Source of the DNA: Dicyema japonicum
Lineage: Eukaryota > Dicyemida > Rhombozoa > Dicyemidae
Length of the DNA: 64,000 bases
Direction of reading: 5' to 3'
Assembly (NCBI GenBank): GCA_011109175.1
Contig: RDEW01000019.1
Coordinates: forward strand, 557,482 to 621,481
Shown in pieces: positions 55,280-64,000 of this stretch. The notes below the pieces were generated by a model. It was not told the DNA's origin. It saw only the letters and a program-made list of their open reading frames with translations, and did not search any database. Both the position numbers and the translations under genes were made by a program. Each line of letters begins with the position of its first letter. Position 1 is the first letter of the stretch.

Positions 55280-56060
55280 TTTAAAAATAAAAAGTAATCC
55301 AACTTTTCATTTAAGGCCAACTTTTTATTTGTATTAAATCAACAATTAAATTTAATTGAATTTTTAAAGTTTTCAAGTGAAATTCAGCATATCCGTCTTC
55401 CGAAGATGAAATTGCGTATCCATTTTGTAATTTGATTTGGAAGACTCAGCGGCATGATTTTGCACATAAGTAGACATCTTGATACTACTGAGTTGAAAGC
55501 CTTCTCAATATCAACTGGCACAAAAAAGTTCTTTCAGGAGGGGCTTTAATCAAAGCCTTCTGTGATGAATTGAGTCACGCTGAATGATGAGTCATGGTGA
55601 AATGGAATTTTCGAAAGCTTGTTGTGAAAGAGATAACAGAAGATAAGGAATAAAGCAACGTGAATGATTTTTAAACGATTTTAGAAATAACAGAAAAGAG
55701 ATATTTGTGTATAAGAGACTGGGTTGTTTCAGGGTTTGTTTGGTTTTAATACAAAAATAATGTTAGCCTACTTACATATATTTGGGATTTGGTTATGTTT
55801 TAGTGAGTAATTGAAGACATTTGTCAAACTATCAACACCAATATTTTCAAGAATTTTAGGTGATAGATGGAGATGTTAAGTCCCAGTAGCAGAAGAATTT
55901 TTTAGTTGACAAAGTGGCTTTCTTGTCATTATAAATGTAATTTGGAACATGATCCATTTGTTTTTGATTTTTCTTAGAGATTTGTTTTTTTTGATCTTTT
56001 TTTTCAATATCCGAATAAGGTACGCGAATTTTTGCATAATGAATCGTTACTTCCATTTCC
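55280..56060 (-). mobile_element. LINE-J RT fragment, minus strand
   Basis: Frames read LTNVFNYSLKHNQIPNI (55830), ANIIFVLKPNKP, FVPVDIEKAFNSVVSRCLL (55520; motif 3) and LPNQITKWIRNFIFGRR (55420). The motifs are in the correct order for a jockey-type RT, with stops between. The 66-residue open frame at 56056-55856 lies just upstream of these blocks. Confidence 0.55.
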
Positions 56061-56099
56061 TTGTTACTTTGTTGATTTTTGAGTGATATTTGAATTTAG

Positions 56100-56560
56100 C
56101 TCGTTTAATATTTTAGGATCTATATTCTTGCATTTCACTAGTTTTCTCTGATTTATCAAGCATATTATGTCACTTGTGAGATTTGGTAGATAATTCGGTA
56201 TTGATCCAACGATTTTACAAGCTTTGATCGATACATTGTTGAGAACGACTATAATTCTACTCTAATTATATGACTAATTTGATCAGTGATTTTCAAAAGC
56301 GATATAATCTGGAGAGTAAATCCTTGTGCAAATCGAAACCCTTTCCATAGTGTTTGATGTCCTATGGGAGTAGAATTAATTTGTAGTTTCCAAAGCGTTC
56401 GTCAAGTCTTTATCTGACCTTGGTCTCTTGGAAATATAAGACTGAACATCGATACTTCTCAATATTCAAGCATAGTTTGTGCCTCTTTGATCAGTCATTG
56501 AGCTCTCTGGCGTTGAAGAGAATCATTCAGAAGGTATACGATATGAGTGCAAGATAGGGA
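56100..56560 (-). mobile_element. LINE-A endonuclease fragment, minus strand
   Basis: Frames read VLYLQETKVR (56430), YKLILLP and IKHYGKGFDLHK (56360). These correspond to CLQETKV, FILLP and HYGQGFAMHK in the 47266 copy. It is abutted by LINE-J RT sequence rather than its own RT. Confidence 0.55.
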
Positions 56561-56644
56561 CTATTTACTTTAGGTGTTTTAATAACGAATAATGTAATTT
56601 TAATATATTTAAGTTTATTATTTCGAATAAAGTATCAATTTATA

Positions 56645-56815
56645 ATTATGCACGTGGCGCCAACGTTAGTGTCGTTCTATGTGGCTACTTGAATTGAAGA
56701 TTTTTTGTAGGTTCTTCTGTTCCTTCTCTTCCCTTTTGGCTTCAGGGAGCTTGAATTGTTAGTGTGCGTCATGTAGTTCACCATCTCTGGTGGCGCCAAA
56801 TATAATCCTAAATTA
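56645..56815 (+). mobile_element. SINE-like repeat, 5' half (diverged)
   Basis: 'cgtggcgcca', 'tgtggctacttgaattgaag', 'gtcatgtagttcaccatctc' and 'tggcgcc' align with the 5' half of the SINE family. The 3' half is missing. Confidence 0.5.
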
Positions 56816-56984
56816 TATCCAAAAATTACCATTGGTCAACAACTATCCGAAGTGTTCCCCATGGACGGCACTTCCTTTAATTCCTAGCATGCGGTGACTG
56901 CTGTCGGAGGTTGGGATGACCTGAATTTTTCATTTTTATTATAACGGTATTTTTCTAGTTCAATAAATTTAACTTAAACCAATT

Positions 56985-57190
56985 CCTTGACCCCAACGGG
57001 TTCCAGGAGACCCCTCACCCAAGCACAGTTATCCAAAGGATGTTGTCAGGGAAGTTGATGTTGATTAAAGAAATCGTCGCTAGTGGAATAAATAAATTGA
57101 TCAATTTGAGTGCCGACCAGGCATTGAACGTTTCCTGAGTATGGTGGATACAATGACTCCACCAGAGGGAAGGAAGAAAATCAAGTAATT
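56985..57190 (-). mobile_element. LINE C-terminal fragment (repeat D, copy 2)
   Basis: The minus-strand frame DNCAWVRGLLEPVGVKELV and flanking DNA match 2505-2885. It lies about 150 bp upstream of the GRAM-VASt gene. Confidence 0.45.
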
Positions 57191-57338
57191 ACATGGTACC
57201 ACGCGGCTATTAGTAACTTTTTACAAAAAGAATTACATCTCAGATCAAAATTACCTTATTTTGTTAATAAAATTAATTTTTGAAATATTAAAATATTATT
57301 AAATTAAAATATTAAATAATTTTCATAATTTATGCAAG

Positions 57339-59272
57339 ATGGAAAAGAGTCCACATTCGCGATCAAATAGTTCAATTGTTTCGAAATCTTCTTCTGCCAG
57401 CATTGACAACCTTTTGGGAGGAAAACATATTATTGACGGTTTTATAACTTAATTCAATTACCATCAGAATTCATGTGCGCTATTTATAAAGACGTTCTCT
57501 GTCAAGGAAAACTGATCGTCACTGAAACCAATATTATGTTTTATGGAAAAATATTCACGAGAGAGATCCACGTTGTTTATTATGAGACTTTTAGGAACTT
57601 ATATATTTTGAAGAGATTCAGTCCATAGTGAGGACAAAAACTGCTTATTTGTTTGACAGTGCTATTCAATTTAACTGTACTGATGGACATTCTCTGGTCA
57701 TGTACGGATTTGTGAACCGAGAGAAGGTCTACTCTCTTTTAGTGAATATTCATCGCACATTTCACTTGGATAGTAGCAAGTTGGTTAACGAGAGTGTAAA
57801 CTCGATACCAGAAGTCGGCTATGACCTATTTAAAGAACCTTTTGACCTAAAAAATTTTACAGGTAATTTTCATTTTATATTTGTTTGGCTATTTATTAAA
57901 TTTTGTGTGCATCGTTATGTACTATATTTTTGCGAGTAATTTTTTGTTTGAGCGGCTGACACCTCTCTAGTAATCTGGATAGTAGCGAGTTTACCGCAAG
58001 CGAAACCTTAAGTAATCGCATATTTATGGGAAACGTGAAAGTGCTTTTATCTAACTTATTTATTAAAAGGCTTGATAGGCTCTCAGAATGAATTCAGAGT
58101 TATTCCCTGGAAGGTATTTTGGAAAGCATTGCTTTATTTTGGGCCCATCTTTCCATGATCTATTTTCTTTCTATAAAAAATTTATTATTATTTTGGCAAA
58201 TTACTGGTAATTTTGCAGTTATTTTTTAAATATTATTATTAGCACTTTCACGAGAGCCATAATATTTATAGCCCACGCATGTGCAGCCAATTTTTAAATA
58301 ATTTTGCTTAAATAATAATTTTTACGCGAATAATATTTTTTGCTAATTTATTAACTTTGCTATTTTATTTTGATATTTTTAGAATATCCATATGAATGCG
58401 ATATGCAAAACCACCTTCCAACATGTCTCGTGGACTGTATTCTGCCAATGAGTTGTTATGACGTTTTTATGAAGCTCTTTTATAGCTCCGATTTTAGTTC
58501 TCGGTTATCTCTTCTTAATAGGGTTACTTGTAACTGTTTTTGCCTTATTTTAGTCAATTCTATTTCTACGTGGTCTGAGACCCCCTCTAAAGGATACATG
58601 AGAACGTTGCATTATAAGGTCCCCACAAAGTTCAAACTCGCAACATTTGACGTCGATATAACTGAAGAACAAGTCATTTTAGAAAACTCAGAAAGCGGGA
58701 AAATATATTCAATCAACAGCACGTGCATTAATAAGGATATTCCCTATGCTAATTCTTTTCACGTGAAATTGCAGTAATTTTATGTGCTTTATGGTAGTTA
58801 TTGCATTGTTGGAATTTCCGATACTTCTTCTCAGCTTAATATCTCCTGTGAGATTTCTTTTACTGACACATCTCTTTGGAAAATCACGCAAAATCAAATT
58901 CGTCAAAACGCCACGGCGGAAACTGCGCTTAAAATTGAAAAAGCAGGTTTGTTAAAATTTTATGAAAAAGTGAAGCTGCTAAACGAAGCGGCTGGTAATT
59001 CTTACTTAAACGAGGTTGATAATGTGAATGAAGTGGTAACCTCAAAACTGCAAGCTTTTGCCAATTTCACTTATCAATTTGGCATCAAAATTACAGCCGC
59101 TGTCTACTCTGAGGCTACTTTTCAGAATATTATGCTAGTTTTAATGTTTTCACTTGTTTTATTTCCCATAGATTCTATATATTGTTTGTCATTTCCAGTC
59201 AATTGGATGATATTGGAAAGAACGCTAAACGATGAATTTAAATATTATTCATATTTATTTTCTTTTATTTAA
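57339..59272 (+). CDS. GRAMD1: GRAM + VASt domain protein, Aster/GRAMD1-like
   Basis: Aster proteins sit in the ER at plasma-membrane contacts and move cholesterol through the VASt domain. The ATG at 57339 starts a Ser-rich leader (SRSNSSIVSKSSSASIDN). GRAM: HIIDEFMCAIYKDVLCQGKL, TNIMFYGKIFTREIHELIYF, EEIQSIVRTKTAYLF (57420-57760). VASt: LPTCLVDCILPMSCYDVFMK, STWSETPSKGYMRTLHYKVP, INKDIPYANSFHVKLHYCIV, SLWKITQNQIRQNATAETAL (58400-58960). A hydrophobic segment near 59125-59200 could be the C-terminal membrane anchor. Introns: 57439-57467 (29 nt), 57572-57594 (23), 57863-58382 (520, far longer than the others), 58530-58553 (24), 58774-58797 (24), and possibly 59138-59171 (34). The 3' end is least certain. 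No frame breaks were found in the domains. Confidence 0.9.
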
Positions 59273-59329
59273 AATATTTTATTTTTAAATGAATTATATT
59301 AAAGCATGTGTTCATTTTCAAATGTAAAT

Positions 59330-60000
59330 ATTATTTGATCCTCGCTGGAGACATCGAACAGAAACCCGGATCCAACAAAAAGATAAATTCCTGAGCATCA
59401 TTTAACTCGACATAAACGACCTTACACGAATCCACTGAACTTTTTGTATTTTTTTCCACTTCCAATATTGATATCGTCCTTTTACAGGGAACAATTCTTC
59501 TCAAAAAATTAATCTTTTCCAAGCTCAAAGACTACTCATACATAATAGCCGCTAGTCTCCTACAAGTTGGTGAGACGAGGTAACTTAACTAACTGACTAA
59601 CATGTCCACTTTCGTAGTATAGAGCTGTTGCAATAAACATTCACGTCCATAATCGTCACATTTGAAACAAACATTATCCTGCCATGGACCCTGAGAATAT
59701 CAAACAAAAGAATATACGAGGGGATGAGCTGCTCGAAATATAATGGAGGCTCTTTGGACATGTATTGCGAATGGACCAAGAAATCCAAACAAGTGTGATC
59801 TGATAGATTTCTTCACTTCAGACGTTCCCCGATTCTGTAGACAACCAAGGATCAGCTTATCAATGGTTTTGGACAGTGATTTCTAAAAGATTTGGGGGCG
59901 TCTCAGAGAGGAATTGGCAACGAAAGGGCGAAATAGAAGAGAATCCGGATAGTTTCTCATGCTGCATTTAGCTTCCGTTGATAATAATTACTTTCAGTTT
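59330..60000 (+). mobile_element. Internally deleted LINE with 2A-like start
   Basis: Opens with LILAGDIEQKPGSNKK (59336), a decayed 2A motif (GDIExNPGP), then LSIISFNINDL and DIVLLQG of an endonuclease start. From about 59738 it switches to the RT C-terminus WRLFGHVLRMDQEIQTSV (LINE-A type) and a Trp/Arg-rich end near 59950. All of the palm is missing. Confidence 0.55.
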
Positions 60001-60562
60001 TAGTCATTTTCTAAATAATAACTAGTTATTTCTGTAAATTGTTATCCATTCTAGGCATAAATTAGATTTCCTTTCTCAGGATCAAGATTATGCCAAAATT
60101 GGGAGTGGATGATCTTTGTCAATTATGAAAGCGGCATGAAGGACAGTTTGATGGAAAGACTAGTAAAGAAGATAGTATGGACTATGGCACAAACGAACCA
60201 TATGCTTATGGAAAAAACTTGAGTGCTTTCAACTACTATCTAATTCTCTGCTAACATAAAATTTACGTAGAGGAGTTATTACTGTAGTTATTATCCTTCC
60301 GACTTATATGGTCAGTTAACCTAATGGTTAATTGGTCTGAAGGTTGAGTCGGTGATTTTTACACAAAATGTCCACTTCGTTTCATGATTTATAAAAACCC
60401 TTGTCTTCTTTCTTGTACGGATGAAATGATAAGCTCAAGATACTTCACAAACCCAAAATTCTGGACAAAAAAGGAAATGTAGGGTTCATAAATTATCCAG
60501 ACTCGATTCCCGTTTCCCTCAAAATTCTTGAAATTTTATAGATGATATTTAATAATTATTAG
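60001..60562. other. Interval with no recognisable gene
   Basis: 'ggttaattggtctgaagg' near 60328 resembles the box-A region of the SINE family, but no further match was found. Nothing else was recognised. Confidence 0.35.
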
Positions 60563-60885
60563 CCGCGTGGCGCCATGTAGTGCTGCGTGGTTAATTGGTT
60601 GAGGTTTTCTGCTTGCTTGTCTGTTCCTCCTCTCTATTCCTAGTAGAGTGGCGTCATGTGATCCGCCTGTCTAGGTGACGCCAGTGCCAGGCCGGCACGA
60701 AAAAGGATCATTTGCTCTTCCCCACTCCACTGGAGAGGTTTCCACAACTGCATGTAATGGACGTCTTACCTTTTATGTTGATTCCGGATGGACACTGTTT
60801 CTGTAGAAGTGGAAACTGGATACACTTAATTATTGTTTACTTTAACTTCTTTCTCGGTGTATCCGGAGTAAATAAATAAATAATA
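60563..60885 (+). mobile_element. SINE-like repeat, full-length copy
   Basis: Runs from 'gcgtggcgccatgtagtgct' to 'tttctcggtgtatccggagt' + AAATAAATAAATAA. It includes a 'gccagtgccaggccggcacg' insert absent from copies 2 and 3, so it represents a different source or subfamily. Confidence 0.7.
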
Positions 60886-61385
60886 CGATTTTACATTTGG
60901 TGAATAATAATAGTAGTACTTAATTCAAAAAACAATTTGGATCGATAAGCCATTATTATATATATTGAACTTTATTTAAACAATTTGTAAAACAAAGAAA
61001 AAATAAATTCATCTAGGAAGCTAGAATCGCCAGGCTGCTTCCTCTGACAATAGATAGCGAGATGCGCTCTCGAAGTGATCCAGTCTCAAGTAGATCCTTG
61101 GTGACCCTTTGGATCATTGAACCAAACCTTACCGTCCGCTTGTGGGCCATGGATTCCTGACGCCTTGACAGAAATGGGAGAAACAAGTGATCCTCTGAAA
61201 TTCTTCAGTAATTCCTTTTCTTCTGATCCTCAGCTTGCTTAGAAGCATGACCTGGTTATAGTCAACTATAATAATTCAGCATATGTTAATAAATTCTAAA
61301 CGAAAAAATTATTGTTAATTTTAGTTTTCGTCGATTTCAGCTAAGTTGAACGATAACTTAATATTTTTTTCAAAATTATAAAAAT
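60886..61385. other. Interval with no recognisable gene
   Basis: A less AT-rich patch at 61020-61240 has a minus-strand coding-like run (LLSKLRIRRKGITEEFQ) of unknown family. The rest is the AT-rich 3' flank of the coiled-coil gene. Confidence 0.35.
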
Positions 61386-62396
61386 TTAATCGACTTTATT
61401 TTTGCTAATAAATGTTTTAATTTTGGAATTTGCTGATTCGTATTTGTTAATTTCTTCTTTAATCTTTTTATTTTTCAATTTAATTTCTTCAATCTTAAAT
61501 TTAATTTTTGAATAAAACTTTTTTGTTTAAACAGCTTAGTTTGTTTTGCTTCGCATGATTTAAATTTTTAGAATTTTCCAACGATGCAGTTAATTCTTCC
61601 ATTTCTTGTTGTCTCTTTTTTATTTTTTCCTGAACTAAATTAGTTTTAAATTCAATTTGTTGTTGGTCTAATTCATTCTGCAGTTTAAATTTTTTCAATT
61701 CTTGTAATTTTTGCATCAACGATTCAGATTTTTGCTTCCACTTATCTTCATTGACTTCTGTACATAATATTTGGCTATAATTTTCACTCAAACTCTTGCA
61801 TATTAATAAATCAAACTCTCAATTCTTTTCTGCTTTCAGAATTTTCTAGTTTAAGCTGGTCGATCTCAAATTGAATGTTTTCTCTTTCGTTTTTTTCCAT
61901 CGAAAGACGTTTTTCTTGATCCTGTCGTGATTTCTGGTTTTTAGAAATCAGTTCATTTTCCTTCTCCTTAATTTCATTTTGATCTAAATTTACTATTTTC
62001 TGGATAACTTTGGATTTTTAGGTTTTCTAAGCATAATTCGAACTCATTTCTTTTTTGCTCGAGCTGAAACTGCAATTTATTAATAGTTTGCTTTTTGTCA
62101 TCCAAAATCCCGCTTAAAGTCGATTCCTATAATTGTCAGTCATTCAACTAGAAAACTTCTTTTTTCGTTAAATTCAATTCTTCCATTCTTTGCTGTAGTT
62201 TTATGCGCGCCAAATTGAGTTCATCCCAAGACTCAAATTTGATAAGACTTTTACCTTTTTGTATGTTTCCATGGTTACGGCCAAATTTTCCTCCTGAAGT
62301 TTGTCACAGTCAGTTTCTATGATTTTGGAATTAGTTCTTTTAGACTGAAAGATAAAAAAAATTAAAAACTGAAACGTGATTTTTTTGAGCCTTCAT
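61386..62396 (-). CDS. Coiled-coil protein of unknown function
   Basis: Start ATG at 62396, stop at 61386-61388. After removal of GT...AG introns the product has about 290 residues and is almost wholly charged helix: KLQEENLAVTMETYKK, SWDELNLARIKLQQRMEELN, INKLQFQLEQKRNEFELCLE, NENIQFEIDQLKLE-type repeats (IQFEIDQLKLENSESRKELR), SLMQKLQELKKFKLQNELDQ, IEEIKLKNKKIKEEINKYES. Heptad-like spacing of L/I indicates a long coiled coil. Six introns were read, about 31, 23, 30, 25, 22 and 25 nt; the frame stays open across all of them, which supports a real gene. No globular domain, signal peptide or membrane segment was seen. Cytoskeletal, kinetochore or ciliary roles are possible but not shown. Confidence 0.75.
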
Positions 62397-63130
62397 TCGG
62401 CCGTAAGATTTATCTTTCCTAATATTTAGCTTTCAGTGTGAATACCCGAATACACGTATCTTTAATAAAAATGTTTTTATGGCGGAGTATAAAATTTTAA
62501 CTTTGTTGGTTGGGTAGGAACCATTGTTTTAAAGTATTTGTTATTGTAGCGAATTACCGCACATTAAATAGATTTGATTGTTTCTCTTCATTCAATCATC
62601 TAATTATGGACGCTTCTGCTTTTTAATCGTTTTCACGCACAAACATGTTTAAATTATACATTTTTATCAAAAAGTTGATTTTATTAGAATTTTAATGGCT
62701 TTATTGATCAGAATAAATTTAGTACAAAAATTTCTTCATTTCAAATGTACATAGAGCATAAAGCGATGGCTGTAGAATTTTCTATTAGGCCAGGTGAGGT
62801 CACAATAATAGAATGAATTCGAGATCACGTTTAGTCCCTAACGGGGTATACACAAAATTCCTTCTCTCTCAGATTCTATACCAACAATTGATTGTATTTT
62901 AAGGAATTTTAAGTTGAATTTAAGTATATCGAAAAAAGTTTAGTTTTTTTGGGTGTTTTTCAGGTTGAAAAAAGGATTTTTTACTCAGTTAGCGATAGAA
63001 ACTTAATGTTGAAGCAAACTAGTAATGACCATACAAACTGCCCTTATCGACAAACAATCGACAATAAAGGTGAAATTTTTAACTCTTGAAGTCTTGAAAA
63101 CTCTCCGTTAAAATTCGAGCAGCACTGAGG
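62397..63130. other. Intergenic, AT-rich
   Basis: Upstream region of the coiled-coil gene. No gene, repeat or RNA was recognised. Confidence 0.4.
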
Positions 63131-63134
63131 GTTT

Positions 63135-63500
63135 AGAAACTGGTAGATAGGATCCAAGATGAAGCGTCACAGGAGAAATACATCTAAATCCCGGCCTCCC
63201 TCACAGTCTTTGCATACTCTGTAGAAGCGAAATTTCCTTACATCTTCTTTGTGTCCAAAGTGATCACCATATGCACTGGTAGGACAGCTTACTTTGCCCG
63301 TTTTGACCTCTTGGTCTTCTCAGCGGCAGAACAGGCTCCAAAGGCACTCTGGTGTAAGCCGTAAAGGCGAATGTGTTGGTGCAGGTGACACCCCAAACAA
63401 GAGGTTTCCCGGCTTCAAAACGGAAGATGGTCGCGCCATCGGGAAGTTTCCCGCCACATTTGCTAAGACAGATTAGTTGACTGGTTCTTAACGTGGGCAC
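63135..63500 (-). mobile_element. Family C PD-(D/E)XK-like domain, copy 4
   Basis: The minus-strand frame 63500-63264 reads LICLSKCGGKLPDGATIFRF then EAGKPLVWGVTCTNTFAF. This is the DGxRPDGxT...GKxLVWDxTCxDTxA segment of family C, with the WD aspartate changed to Gly and the leading DGKR replaced, so a presumed active-site residue is lost. Confidence 0.55.
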
Positions 63501-63582
63501 CGGTGCCTCTTAATGGGGATGAACATATTAGGGAGCGCTCGAGTTTTATTTTTTTAATTATTATAAATATTTTCATTGAGTT

Positions 63583-63680
63583 TTTATCACGTGCTTGCTT
63601 TTCAAATTAATTATACTTTTCTTGTGTGTACTTTGATCACGGGCTTTTCTAATTAATTATACTTTTTTGCGTGTATTTTG
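63583..63680. repeat. Two-unit tandem repeat, about 50 bp
   Basis: 'atcacgtgcttgcttttcaa' + 'attaattatacttttcttgt' (63587) is followed by 'atcacgggcttttctaatta' + 'attatacttttttgcg' (63637). The units differ by small indels. Confidence 0.65.
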
Positions 63681-63714
63681 ACCAAAAAAAAAATAAATTA
63701 CAAATTGTGAATAG

Positions 63715-63800
63715 AGGAGATTTGAGACTAAGTCTGTCAACTGTGGAAGCTGACATAAAGGAATTGACAAATTCTCATCAAGCACAAGGCAGTCACTAAA
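63715..63800 (+). CDS. Possible terminal exon of an unknown gene
   Basis: After 'attgtgaatag' (an AG acceptor) a frame reads GDLRLSLSTVEADIKELTNS then HQAQGSH and a stop at 63797-63799. The composition is protein-like and the frame is closed, but no upstream exon or family was found. It may be chance. Confidence 0.2.
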
Positions 63801-64000
63801 ATTGTTTTTTATATAAAAAAAAAGTTTTATTGTGAATAAACTATTTAATTTTAAAAATAATTAATAATATTTGATAATATATAAATTTGGTCAGTTGGCA
63901 TTTAACTTTAATAATGGAATACAGTTTCGACGTACATTTTGAAAGAATGGCCAAATAAATCCGCAAATGAAAAAAATTGTATCAAAAAGAGGCGCTAACT
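63801..64000. other. AT-rich right edge
   Basis: No feature recognised. Confidence 0.35.

Noticed and set aside
61990-62030. A 16-nt intron in the coiled-coil gene
   Set aside because: A 25-nt alternative using a later TTTAG acceptor keeps the frame and fits the size of the other introns.
1-64000. CRISPR arrays, operons or bacterial regulatory sites
   Set aside because: No regularly spaced repeats with unique spacers and no prokaryotic gene organisation; the genes contain spliceosomal introns.

Overview
This window is eukaryotic, AT-rich and very probably animal DNA. It holds a few genes cut by extremely short spliceosomal introns (mostly 19-31 nt, GT...TTTAG), spaced out by a dense graveyard of transposable elements. 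Animal-type products (mevalonate kinase, HSDL2 with an SCP2 domain, sphingolipid delta-4 desaturase, a GRAM-VASt Aster-like protein) combined with ~25-nt introns recall dicyemid mesozoans, whose introns are known to be extremely short. That assignment is an inference and nothing in the window names the species. The sequence looks like a draft assembly: there is a single N at 17530, and small indels interrupt otherwise well conserved genes.

Host genes: mevalonate kinase (12755-14144, +); HSDL2-like SDR/SCP2 protein (25058-26517, -) with a damaged partial copy at about 14445-15376; sphingolipid delta-4 desaturase (41735-42760, -); GRAM+VASt sterol-transfer-like protein (57339-59272, +); a coiled-coil protein of unknown function (61386-62396, -); and tRNA-Glu(CTC) at 17107-17178, with a near copy at 9930-10000 that lacks one T-stem base. 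Four of the five protein genes act in isoprenoid, sterol or sphingolipid metabolism.

Mobile DNA fills the rest. 'LINE-A' elements carry an AP-endonuclease and an RT with YADDVDF, FGHILRM and a (TAA)n tail; the better copies are at 6770-8262, 47266-49680 and 51985-53935. 'LINE-J' elements are jockey/CR1-like (YADDIVL, PxSYRPISL) at 1290-2290, 10740-12645, 21290-22770, 33739-36070 and elsewhere; some LINE endonuclease ORFs start behind a 2A-like peptide. A ~320-bp SINE-like family (5100, 8530, 15688, 54395, 56645, 60563) shares its 3' tail with a LINE C-terminal module. There are also short fragments of a PD-(D/E)XK-like retroelement domain, hAT and Tc1 transposase fragments, an 87-bp TA-flanked MITE, a ~260-bp repeat (R1) in four to five copies, and a 3.4-kb element with inverted ends that has been invaded by a LINE-A.

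A 2.15-kb block (8208-10346) recurs at 15377-17529 and stops at the N. It adjoins the partial HSDL2 copy, so 14.4-17.5 kb is either a real segmental duplication or an assembly artefact. No CRISPR arrays, operons or other prokaryotic features were seen.
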